Positions 1-5,571 of a stretch of 5,571 nt of DNA are shown piece after piece. Within the stretch, counting starts at the first letter, position 1; each line of letters starts with the position of its first letter. The stretch covers positions 10,563-16,133 of the forward strand of contig DDIR01000003.1 in assembly GCA_002338715.1 (NCBI GenBank). The letters run 5' to 3'. This DNA comes from Phycisphaerales bacterium UBA1845. GTDB taxonomy: Bacteria; Planctomycetota; Phycisphaerae; UBA1845. Below the pieces are notes generated by a model. That model had not been told where the DNA came from. It saw nothing but the letters and a program-made list of their open reading frames with translations, and searched no databases. The position numbers and the translations under genes were made by a program.

Positions 1-135
1 ATGAATGCCAAAGCCGCCGGGAATTGACTCTCTCTGATCGGCTGTTTCATCGAAGTGAACGTTTTGATCGAGACGCGTGTTCGCACTTCGTCGAAAAGTG
101 TAGCTGACTCGAATACTTTGAAATCTTCAGGCAAC
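1..135. other. Non-coding flank downstream of GH31
   Basis: No convincing gene is seen here. A rightward frame is open from position 3 to about 108, but its translation is rich in arginine, histidine and cysteine and resembles no protein I know. A leftward 60-residue frame (47-229) overlaps the end of the GH31 gene and is most likely spurious. Its tail matters only because it lies in repeat copy 1. I see no hairpin followed by a T-run that would clearly end the GH31 transcript. Confidence 0.5.
24..88. repeat. Degenerate ~65 bp direct repeat, copy 1
   Basis: This segment aligns with positions 2640-2705 in the same orientation. By hand I count about 49 identical columns out of 66, including one single-base gap. 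The best block is the last 44 bases (45-88), with 34 of 44 identical. It begins with TTTCATCGAA and ends with GTTCGCACTT. Copy 1 ends about 48 bp beyond the stop codon of the GH31 gene on that gene's downstream side. Similarity fades sharply past CACTT, so the right boundary looks real. A short inverted pair (CACTT at 84-88, AAGTG at 96-100) sits at this boundary. It could be an old intergenic repeat family or a duplicated gene 3' end. Confidence 0.6.
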
Positions 136-2475
136 CTAATCCGACTGCTGCCGCCATTTCAATACGCGCTTTCCCTGAAACGCAGGAAGCGCAACGGATG
201 TTAAACGCCTTTCCGAGTTGTATTGCCATGCGGTCTCAGCATCACCCGTTTCCGTCGGCTCACACTTTCGGTACATGATCTCAAGCACGATGGGCTGCTT
301 GCTGTGGGTATCGAGCGTTAAGGTTACGTTGTCGCCCGTCACAACCGTCTTGGCCGACAGACCATCCCACGTGGCGATCTCGGCAGATTCGCCTGGCCAG
401 ATTTGCAGTATGCGCCGTTCATCGAGGCAAACGACATCTTTATCAAAACCCGGTTGTCGGCTGATCAACGTATCCACGTCGGCCGGGATCATGGGGATGA
501 TTGCTCCCGAACGAACAAACAACGGAACCTGCTCTAGCGGCGCTCTCACTTCGACAACTTTTCCGCCTTGGTGTTCATGGCCCGACCAATAATCGACCCA
601 CCCGCATTCCGGAAGATAGACGGTACGATGCTCTCCTCCCTGATACATCGGAGCCACCAGCAAGTCCGGACCGAAAAGATACTGATATATATGGTCCGCG
701 GCTTGGGGGTCGTTCTCAAACGCCATCGCCATCGGGCGAATGATGGGCATTCCGGATGCGGCTGCTTCGTGGGCTGCGTTGTAAATGTACGGGAACAACC
801 GGGTATGCAGCTTGGCGAAATCGCGGTAGATACCCAGCGTTTCCTCATCAAAATCCCATGGCCCCAGATTGGAAGTCATGTGGGTCATCATCAACGGTGA
901 GAATGCCCCGAACTGCGTCCAGCGGATGAAGAGTTCCTTGGTCGGCTGGCCGATGTACCCGGCGATATCATGACCCCAGAAAGGGATACCTGAGATCGCA
1001 GCAGTCTGGCCGGCGATGATCACGCTCGGCAGGCCGTTATCGAATGAGAAGTTGGCCTCGTTGTCCCCCGCCCAACAAAACGGGTATCGTTGGGTGCCGG
1101 TGAACCCGCATCGGCCCAGCAACACGCCATCGCCACCCAGATGCTCGTCGATAAAACCATGCATGGTTTGGAGGTACAATGCGGCGTACCGATTCTTCAT
1201 CGCCTCAGCCGACGTGCCGTCCTTGAAGACCGCATCGTGAATGAAGTTCCCCTCTCCGTCGTCACACTTGAATGCTCGAACACCCCATTGGAGCGTTTGC
1301 TGCAATTGTTCGTGCCACCACTTAACCGCCGCAGGATCAGTGAAATCCACCAGCCCACCTTCGCCCTTCCACCAATGGGAAAGCATGGGTTGGCCATCCG
1401 CGCGTTTCACAAGATGCCCAGCCGCGACCGCCTCTTCGAAACAGGATGACGGACCGGGTTGGATTCCCTGCATATCCACGACATTCTTGGTGTTGACGAA
1501 TGGGGTAAGCCAAAGGCAGGGATAGAAGCCCAACTCACCGAGCCGAGCAAACATGGCGTGAGGCTCCGCGAATTGCTCCTCATTAAGCACGAAGTTGTTG
1601 TAGCTGGTCTCCCACGGACTATCGATGACGATCACCGAACTGGGCAGGTCATACCGCCTGGACCACTCGGCATCCTGGAGAACCTCATCACGATTGCGAT
1701 GTACATCTCGGCTTTTCCAGGGAGCAAATGCCCAAGTCGGCGGGACTGGCGGCTTGCCTGTCATGCGGACGAACTCTTCGAGAATCTGCGCCCTTTGGGG
1801 ACTGACGATGAGCGCGACCCTCAACTGATTTGTATGGTAGTCGATGCGAAGATGTTCTCGGTCGGTCGCATTGAGGTCGAAGAACCCGGGTGCAAAACTA
1901 TCGACCCACAGTCCATACCCGCGGGTGCTCATGATGAACGGAACCGGCTTGTATGAGTTCGAGCCCTTTTTTTCGGGGCGGTCGATGCTCATCATGGGCA
2001 GGATGTTCCCCTTTTGATTGAGGGCGTTGAAGCGTTCGCCCCCGCCATAGTAGTTGCTGTTGTCGCGGATACGGACTTCGAAATGATGCGACTTGAGGTC
2101 GTGCGGTATCCACGTCATCGCAATCGAGCGGTCTGACAATTCTTCGAAAGTCACACTGAGCGATTGATTTCGCAAAGTCGTACGATTTGCGTGCGCCAAG
2201 ATGTCGAAGTTGGCTTGCTCAGCACCATCCAAAGTGATCGCGGGGATCTCCAACACATCGCGGGTGATTCCACTTTGGTCAAGAAACGACAAGCTCATTG
2301 CACCGTCAGTGTTCTGAAGTTCCAACTTGAGCATGTCGGTGCTTGCAAGATTGGAAACTCCGAAGACCTCAGTTGCAATTGAAACGGACGTCAGGAAGGT
2401 GATGGTCGCCACCCACGTTCGCCATTTCCGGCGAAGAGCATGTCGGCTCGCGGAACTGTTCATTGGATAGGACAT
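136..2475 (-). CDS. Secreted GH31 family alpha-glycosidase
   Basis: This is a retaining glycoside hydrolase of family 31, expected to cleave alpha-linked sugars such as alpha-glucosides or alpha-xylosides outside the cytoplasm. It has 779 residues. Residues 1-34 look like a signal peptide: an Arg/Lys-rich start, a hydrophobic stretch from about W21, and a possible cleavage site after S-I-A34. An N-terminal beta-sandwich follows with GGGERFNALNQKG near 144-156. The catalytic barrel covers roughly 240-590. It includes IDSPWE (284-289), the nucleophile motif KCDDGE (403-408, predicted nucleophile D405), the acid/base motif WAGDN (468-472, predicted D471), PFWGHDIAGY (498-507) and RWTQFGAFSP (518-527). 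A C-terminal beta domain begins near YLFGPDLLVAP. Family members usually read K-T-D-F-G-E at the nucleophile, so the C-D-D variant suggests a distinct subgroup, and substrate cannot be read from it. The sulfoquinovosidase-type GCGEQ motif is absent. The start could be M1 (2475) or M5 (2463). Neither has a clear ribosome binding site. Confidence 0.95.
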   Translation of the reverse strand: MSYPMNSSASRHALRRKWRTWVATITFLTSVSIATEVFGVSNLASTDMLKLELQNTDGAMSLSFLDQSGITRDVLEIPAITLDGAEQANFDILAHANRTTLRNQSLSVTFEELSDRSIAMTWIPHDLKSHHFEVRIRDNSNYYGGGERFNALNQKGNILPMMSIDRPEKKGSNSYKPVPFIMSTRGYGLWVDSFAPGFFDLNATDREHLRIDYHTNQLRVALIVSPQRAQILEEFVRMTGKPPVPPTWAFAPWKSRDVHRNRDEVLQDAEWSRRYDLPSSVIVIDSPWETSYNNFVLNEEQFAEPHAMFARLGELGFYPCLWLTPFVNTKNVVDMQGIQPGPSSCFEEAVAAGHLVKRADGQPMLSHWWKGEGGLVDFTDPAAVKWWHEQLQQTLQWGVRAFKCDDGEGNFIHDAVFKDGTSAEAMKNRYAALYLQTMHGFIDEHLGGDGVLLGRCGFTGTQRYPFCWAGDNEANFSFDNGLPSVIIAGQTAAISGIPFWGHDIAGYIGQPTKELFIRWTQFGAFSPLMMTHMTSNLGPWDFDEETLGIYRDFAKLHTRLFPYIYNAAHEAAASGMPIIRPMAMAFENDPQAADHIYQYLFGPDLLVAPMYQGGEHRTVYLPECGWVDYWSGHEHQGGKVVEVRAPLEQVPLFVRSGAIIPMIPADVDTLISRQPGFDKDVVCLDERRILQIWPGESAEIATWDGLSAKTVVTGDNVTLTLDTHSKQPIVLEIMYRKCEPTETGDAETAWQYNSERRLTSVALPAFQGKRVLKWRQQSD

Positions 2476-2639
2476 GGTCTGACTTTATTGTTAAGCTTTT
2501 GGACGTCAATAGATCGTTGCCGAATTGCCCAGGGCGGCCAGTCGTCCACCTCAAATGCGTGCTATCGCAACATCTCGTGAAGATCGTCAAAGCGACAACT
2601 TTAAAACGGCTTGGAGAATAGTAGCGGCCCTAGTTACTT
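2476..2639. other. Spacer between the 183-aa gene and GH31
   Basis: This short gap separates two leftward genes. Apart from the weak promoter candidate next to the GH31 start and the repeat copy at its right end, I see no gene, hairpin terminator or RNA. A second TTGACG on the minus strand (2585-2590) has only a poor -10 partner. Confidence 0.5.
2482..2509 (-). promoter_or_regulatory. Possible sigma-70-like promoter for GH31
   Basis: On the minus strand TTGACG (2504-2509) is followed after 16 bp by TAAAGT (2482-2487). These match the -35 consensus at 5 of 6 and the -10 consensus at 4 of 6. The expected transcript start would fall almost on the ATG at 2475, giving a leaderless or nearly leaderless mRNA. 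That would fit the lack of a ribosome binding site. Such matches also occur by chance. Confidence 0.3.
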
Positions 2640-2705
2640 TTGATTTCTTTTTGATCGTCCATTTCATCGAAACGGATGTCGCAATCGATACGCGCGTTCG
2701 CACTT
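2640..2705. repeat. Degenerate ~65 bp direct repeat, copy 2
   Basis: This is the partner of the copy at 24-88, in the same orientation and about 2.6 kb away, so the two copies bracket the GH31 gene. It covers the last 13 codons and the TGA stop (2664-2666) of the 183-residue protein and runs about 24 bp past the stop. In the part that is coding here, the 10 differences between copies fall 3, 5 and 2 at codon positions one, two and three. That is not what conserved protein-coding sequence would show, so the element seems to evolve as plain DNA. Confidence 0.6.
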
Positions 2706-3215
2706 TTCTTTTCGATTGTCGTATTCAACGTGGATATACGTCCCGCCGCCTTTGGAATCGTGGTAGGAACCGGCGCTTCCCCACTTGAAGTTCCAACGTA
2801 TCGCTCGGCCCAGCGGTGCGTGCTTCTCGTCCTGCATCTTTACCGGCCGCAACTTCTTCGGTTTGCTGTTGAACATCTTCTGGAGCAATCCATCATGCAG
2901 ATTTTTGATCTCGGTTTCCGTGTCGAGTGAGTAACTTGACCAATCCGTTGAGCCGGGCGGATACAGATCAACGGTGATGGATGTGTACACGAGCAACTGG
3001 TCATAGAAACAAACACTGACAAAAAGATTGTGGCCATCAACCTGCCCGCCGGAAAATTCATGGTGAATCCACGGGAGCGTGCCATAGTTGCGTTCATTGG
3101 CGCCGGCAAAAGCCGAGGCGGCGCGGAAGGCGTCCTGCGTCAGATCGGCGCTTAACGATGCACCGCTTGGAAGATGGATCGTTCCGTCGTCGGCGTTGAT
3201 GACGAGACCGGACAT
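2664..3215 (-). CDS. Uncharacterised 183-residue cytoplasmic protein
   Basis: I do not recognise this protein. The start at 3215 is chosen because AAGGAAGGA lies just upstream (3218-3226), the best ribosome binding site in the window. An upstream in-frame ATG at 3245 would add ten residues with no such site. No signal peptide or membrane span is seen, so it is probably cytoplasmic. It opens with MSGLVINADDGTIHLPSG and has alternating hydrophobic/polar stretches (about 60-85) suggesting beta strands. A lysine-rich segment lies near 114-131. A glycine-rich YHDSKGGGTYIHVEY sits at 151-165, also strand-like. The last 13 residues (KCERAYRLRHPFR) are encoded inside repeat copy 2, so the native C-terminus may have been replaced or extended. 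It shares strand with GH31, but nothing ties their functions together. Confidence 0.75.
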   Translation of the reverse strand: MSGLVINADDGTIHLPSGASLSADLTQDAFRAASAFAGANERNYGTLPWIHHEFSGGQVDGHNLFVSVCFYDQLLVYTSITVDLYPPGSTDWSSYSLDTETEIKNLHDGLLQKMFNSKPKKLRPVKMQDEKHAPLGRAIRWNFKWGSAGSYHDSKGGGTYIHVEYDNRKEKCERAYRLRHPFR

Positions 3216-3217
3216 GG

Positions 3218-3226
3218 TCCTTCCTT
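3218..3226 (-). promoter_or_regulatory. Strong Shine-Dalgarno for the 183-aa protein
   Basis: Reading the minus strand, AAGGAAGGA precedes the ATG at 3215 with two bases between. The first AAGGA is six bases from the ATG. This decides the start over the upstream ATG at 3245. Confidence 0.75.
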
Positions 3227-3527
3227 TCGGATGGTGTGCTCTCATCTATTCGACGAATGATGGGCCTGATCGGTTCGCCCCAGAGACTATCTCAATCACT
3301 TCTGCCTCACAATAAATCACTTCCCCAACCACACGCTCCCCCTTCAAACGACATTTCTCGACGAATGGCGATTGCGACCGACGCCGACCTTTGCCGTAAT
3401 ACTCAATGCGTGGTGGGTTCGCCCTGCCCGAACGTCCACCGGCCCGAATGTCGACCGGTACAGTGTGTCGGCTGACAGGGCGATTGGTTGGATTGCGGCG
3501 AAGTTCAATGTCGAGGCGGTGTACCTG
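3227..3527. other. Divergent intergenic region
   Basis: This spacer of about 300 bp separates the leftward 183-residue gene from the rightward membrane/zinc protein, so it should hold promoters for both. I found no convincing -35/-10 pair. On the plus strand TTGCCGTAATACT (near 3391-3403) has a partial -10 only. The one ordered element is a 16 bp tandem repeat at 3429-3460. A rightward frame is open from 3372 into the downstream gene, but its first 52 residues do not look like protein. Confidence 0.5.
3429..3460. repeat. Imperfect 16 bp tandem repeat upstream of the membrane/zinc gene
   Basis: Two adjacent 16-base units, CGAACGTCCACCGGCC (3429-3444) and CGAATGTCGACCGGTA (3445-3460), agree at 12 of 16 positions. 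They lie about 70 bp before the chosen start of the rightward gene. The arrangement could be an operator for a regulator binding direct repeats, or chance in GC-rich DNA. Confidence 0.3.
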
Positions 3528-3887
3528 ATGCTTGCATCACGACTGCACATGTTCGGTGCGAATATCTTCCTGATCATCGGGGCGATCCTGCTGTCGATCG
3601 TCGCGATTGGGTTTCTCATCGCGCTTTGGACCGGGGTCAACATTTGGACGTGGCGGCGCAGTCAAAAACGGGCGGCGGCCAAACGCCATCGCGAGCGCTT
3701 CGACAAAACGGGGCAACCCTATCCACCGGCATCGCGCGGATTGTGTTCGGTTTGTGACACCGTTCACGCGAAGGTATACCATCTGCCCGACGGCACGCGC
3801 TTTTGCCCGACGCACTACGCCGAGTTGATCGAAGCCCGCCGACCGGACGAAGCATCGCAGCCCGGTCCAGCCCCGATCAAGACGTAA
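3528..3887 (+). CDS. Single-span membrane protein with CxxC...CxxH motif
   Basis: This 119-residue protein belongs to no family I can name. From the ATG at 3528 it has a short N-terminus and then one membrane segment (about residues 10-38, rich in Ile, Leu and Gly). A strongly basic stretch (RRSQKRAAAKRHR) follows at once, which predicts the C-terminal part lies in the cytoplasm. That part carries C73-x2-C76, then C93-x2-H96 sixteen residues on. This resembles a small zinc ribbon or knuckle, and the tail is Pro/Ala-rich. GAGG at 3513-3516 is a loosely spaced ribosome binding site, and ATG 3549 is an alternative start. The frame is open back to 3372, but the extra 52 residues look non-native. 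It lies 65 bp before the PilT-type ATPase gene on the same strand, so co-transcription is plausible. It may tether or regulate something at the membrane. That is inference. Confidence 0.75.
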   Translation: MLASRLHMFGANIFLIIGAILLSIVAIGFLIALWTGVNIWTWRRSQKRAAAKRHRERFDKTGQPYPPASRGLCSVCDTVHAKVYHLPDGTRFCPTHYAELIEARRPDEASQPGPAPIKT

Positions 3888-3952
3888 GCGCGCTTTGGTC
3901 GATGCAATAGCGTGCGGGCTTTCGCCTAAAGGTCCACGGAATCGAGTCACGA

Positions 3953-5101
3953 ATGATAGACGCCGAAACGATCAAGAAGCCGATCTACCAAGCCACCGAC
4001 AAGCGTGCGCTGAGCATGTACGATCTGCTCGAATACTTCTCGAAACGCGGCACCATGCGCGTCTCCGACCTGCACCTCAAGGTCGGCTGCACTCCGATCT
4101 ACCGCGTCGATGGCGACTTGCAACGGATGAAAGGCACGCCGCTCGATACCGATACGATCGAAGCGTTGGCCAGGACCATCGTCAGTGAGAAAGAATGGCC
4201 AACCCTTCTGCAAAAAGGTTCGGTCGACAGTTCATTCATCACCGAACTCATGCAGTTTCGGATCAACTGCTTTCGCGACAACGACGGTTTCGCCCTCGCG
4301 ATCCGGGCGCTGGAAAACACGATCCCCGATGTTTCGACGATCGGCTTCCCCAACAACGTGTGGCAGGACATCGTCAACAAACAGCACGGACTCGTGCTTT
4401 TGACGGGCATCACCGGTGCGGGCAAGAGCACGACCATCGCCTCGCTGATCGACCGCATCGCCGAGAACCGCCCCTGTCGAATCATCACGCTGGAAGATCC
4501 GATCGAATATCGTTTAAAATCAAAGACGGCGATCATCTCGCAGCGCGAGGTCGGGCGCGACGTGCCCAGTTATGAACTCGGTCTGCGCGATTGTCTGCGC
4601 GAAGACCCGGACGTGATCTTCGTCGGCGAGATGCGCGACCGCGACTCAACCAGTTGGACGCTGACCGCCGCAGAGACGGGCCACCTCGTCTTCTCGACGC
4701 TGCACACCCGCGACGTGCGCGGAACGATCACGCGCATCCTCGACATGTTCCCCACCGGTCAGCAGGATGAAATCGCCAGCCAACTATCGCTCGGACTCAG
4801 TCACATCATCTCGCAGAAGTTGATCCCGCGCGCCGATGGCAATGGCCGCGTCGTGGCGATGGAACTGCTCAACAACACCTACGCGATGGCCAACCTGATC
4901 CGTCTTGCGAAAACCGAGCAGGTTTACTCGCTGCTCCAAACGCGAACCAAAGACACGCCCGACGAGCGAATGACCACGCTGGAACGATCACTGGCCAACC
5001 TCGTCCGAGCCGGTGAGATCACCCCCATGGAAGCTGAGAAATGGGCCAATCACCCGCTGGCGCTGCTCGATGAACTACAGCGCGGCGAGCGTGAGCGATA
5101 G
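3953..5101 (+). CDS. PilT-type ATPase (type IV pilus retraction family)
   Basis: This 382-residue protein belongs to the PilT/GspE secretion ATPase superfamily, hexameric motors at the inner-membrane base of type IV pili. It lacks the long N-terminal domain and four-cysteine zinc site of PilB/GspE, so the PilT (retraction) branch fits. Landmarks: SDLHLKVG (38-45), AIRALE (116-121), Walker A GITGAGKST (152-160, K158), Asp box ITLEDPIEY (178-186), SQREVGRD (196-203), Walker B DPDVIFVGEMRD (218-229, E226) and His box TGHLVFSTLHT (242-252). The ATPase core looks intact. The PilT signature AIRNLIRE is altered to AMANLIRL (311-318), losing the first Arg and the final Glu. With about 20 extra residues at each end it is longer than classical PilT of about 345. 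The ribosome binding site is weak. No other pilus genes are visible, so it may be a PilU-like or specialised paralogue. I leave the symbol empty. Confidence 0.93.
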   Translation: MIDAETIKKPIYQATDKRALSMYDLLEYFSKRGTMRVSDLHLKVGCTPIYRVDGDLQRMKGTPLDTDTIEALARTIVSEKEWPTLLQKGSVDSSFITELMQFRINCFRDNDGFALAIRALENTIPDVSTIGFPNNVWQDIVNKQHGLVLLTGITGAGKSTTIASLIDRIAENRPCRIITLEDPIEYRLKSKTAIISQREVGRDVPSYELGLRDCLREDPDVIFVGEMRDRDSTSWTLTAAETGHLVFSTLHTRDVRGTITRILDMFPTGQQDEIASQLSLGLSHIISQKLIPRADGNGRVVAMELLNNTYAMANLIRLAKTEQVYSLLQTRTKDTPDERMTTLERSLANLVRAGEITPMEAEKWANHPLALLDELQRGERER

Positions 5102-5365
5102 ATTCACACGCAGGTCAATGACGGGGCAATCTGACGTCCCAATCCTGATAACGCACATTCGCATGGAAATCGTTCAATGAGATTGGACGCACATCAGAAT
5201 GCCTAAATTACCAATAATTGTTGATCCGATAAGAATGCTGTGAAGGTTGGCTTGGAATAGGTCAGCTGTTACGCGTCTGGAACCCAGATCCATGTGTCGC
5301 GCACACCGCCAGGCACAATGGCTTTTTGGTCAGGGACGACTGGACGACATCGCAAGGATGCGAAC

Positions 5366-5435
5366 GGGAAACCGCGCAACGTTGTCAAGTCTTGGTGCAA
5401 CGTCACCAAGGCCCAAGAACGGAGCGCGGTTTCTC
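5366..5435. repeat. Long imperfect palindrome forming nested hairpins
   Basis: The outer arms are GAAACCGCGC (5368-5377) and GCGCGGTTTC (5424-5433), perfectly complementary over 10 bp. After a two-base mismatch they continue with CGTT/AACG. A symmetric five-by-five internal loop follows. Inside it CTTGGTG (5391-5397) pairs perfectly with CACCAAG (5404-5410) around a six-base loop, and a G-U and a G-C pair extend this stem. So roughly 70 bp fold into one rod. An additional 7 bp pair, AAGGATG (5354-5360) with CATCCTT (5468-5474), encloses it. It could be a bidirectional terminator, a non-coding RNA, or a repeat/transposon relic. Strand is undecided. Confidence 0.65.
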
Positions 5436-5456
5436 TACTTTTTACGCATGGGTGAT

Positions 5457-5570
5457 TCAGCTATAGCCATCCTTATCCAAGCGTAGCGTTTTGCTCGTCC
5501 ACGCGTCACAGCACGGGCGCCAATACCCACGTGGATTGACTTCATTTTGCCCCTGGATTCCCGCCTTCGC
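5457..5570 (-). CDS. Possible C-terminal fragment of a leftward gene, cut by the window edge
   Basis: A leftward frame enters from the right edge and ends at a TGA (5457-5459). The visible 37 residues end in TLRLDKDGYS and include NPRGYWRPCCDAW, a fairly protein-like composition. A second leftward frame (stop at 5435-5437) is also open to the edge. It contains an ATG at 5543-5545 preceded by AGGGG and reads as an Arg-rich 36-residue peptide. Both cannot be genes, and both may be noise. If either is real, the hairpin at 5368-5433 would sit just after its stop and could serve as its terminator. No function can be assigned. Confidence 0.2.
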   Translation of the reverse strand, partial: AKAGIQGQNEVNPRGYWRPCCDAWTSKTLRLDKDGYS

Positions 5571-5571
5571 G

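Larger units (their letters stand above)
5102..5571. other. Spacer downstream of the PilT-type gene
   Basis: No clear complete gene is seen in these 470 bp. A rightward 79-residue frame (5247-5486) has no ribosome binding site, a composition rich in Arg and Met, and runs through the hairpin at 5368-5433, so I reject it. Just after the ATPase gene there is no hairpin with a T-run. From about 5275 the DNA is dense in inverted pairs (for example TCTGG/CCAGA near 5276-5288, and TCCACG 5498-5503 with CGTGGA 5530-5535). That suggests a structured RNA or a decayed repeat region. Confidence 0.45.

Noticed and set aside
47..229. Leftward 60-residue frame at the GH31 3' end
   Set aside because: It overlaps the GH31 coding end in another frame. 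Only its last 13 residues resemble anything, and that is explained by the DNA repeat rather than a conserved protein.
1459..1956. Rightward 165-residue frame antisense to GH31
   Set aside because: It lies wholly inside a confident GH31 gene on the opposite strand, and its translation resembles no protein I know.
136..2475. Sulfoquinovosidase (YihQ-like) assignment for the GH31 enzyme
   Set aside because: The predicted catalytic residue numbers happen to be similar, but the enzyme has GGGERFNALNQKG in place of the GCGEQ-type motif, so this specificity is not supported.
3372..3527. N-terminal extension of the membrane/zinc protein to 171 residues
   Set aside because: The extra 52 residues have no conserved-looking pattern and would place a long polar segment before the membrane span. 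ATG 3528 has a loosely placed GAGG upstream and gives a conventional short N-terminus.
5102..5200. Intrinsic terminator after the PilT-type gene
   Set aside because: Only short pairings (such as GACG/CGTC near 5120-5136) are present and no T-run follows them.
5366..5435. Integron attC site
   Set aside because: The palindrome has suitable length, but I found no RYYYAAC / GTTRRRY core pair at its ends and no integrase or cassette array nearby.
5247..5486. Rightward 79-residue frame downstream of the PilT-type gene
   Set aside because: It has no ribosome binding site, an Arg/Met-rich composition, and reads straight through the long hairpin, so it is probably chance.
1..5571. CRISPR array, tRNA, rRNA, insertion sequence or transposase
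   Set aside because: I saw no regularly spaced identical repeats, no tRNA-like cloverleaf, no rRNA signatures and no transposase or integrase motifs in any frame.

Overview
The window looks like chromosomal DNA from a free-living bacterium of moderate GC content. A planctomycete-like host (Planctomycetota) is my best guess. The reasons are a secreted GH31 enzyme, a lone divergent PilT-type ATPase, orphan small proteins, mostly weak ribosome binding sites and long non-coding spacers. This is inference: no rRNA or tRNA anchors the taxonomy.

Layout. Positions 1-135 hold no convincing gene but carry one copy of a degenerate ~65 bp repeat. A GH31 glycoside hydrolase with an export signal runs leftward (136-2475). 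A 188 bp gap with a weak promoter candidate separates it from a second leftward gene (2664-3215). That gene encodes a 183-residue protein I do not recognise, and its stop codon lies inside a second copy of the repeat. A divergent spacer (3216-3527) follows. Then come two rightward genes: a 119-residue single-span membrane protein with a cytoplasmic CxxC...CxxH zinc-binding-like motif (3528-3887), and after a 65 bp gap a 382-residue PilT-type hexameric secretion/retraction ATPase (3953-5101). The last 470 bp (5102-5571) hold no clear complete gene but contain a strong nested hairpin, and two leftward frames stay open to the right edge.

How the parts relate. GH31 and the 183-residue protein share a strand, but nothing shows a shared function. 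The membrane/zinc protein and the PilT-type ATPase may be co-transcribed. A membrane-anchored partner for a type IV pilus-like motor is a reasonable but untested idea. No other pilus genes (pilB, pilC, pilin, prepilin peptidase) are in the window. The features least explained by ordinary annotation are the repeat pair around the GH31 gene, the long imperfect palindrome near 5368-5433, and the altered AIRNLIRE motif of the ATPase. I see no convincing new multi-gene system.
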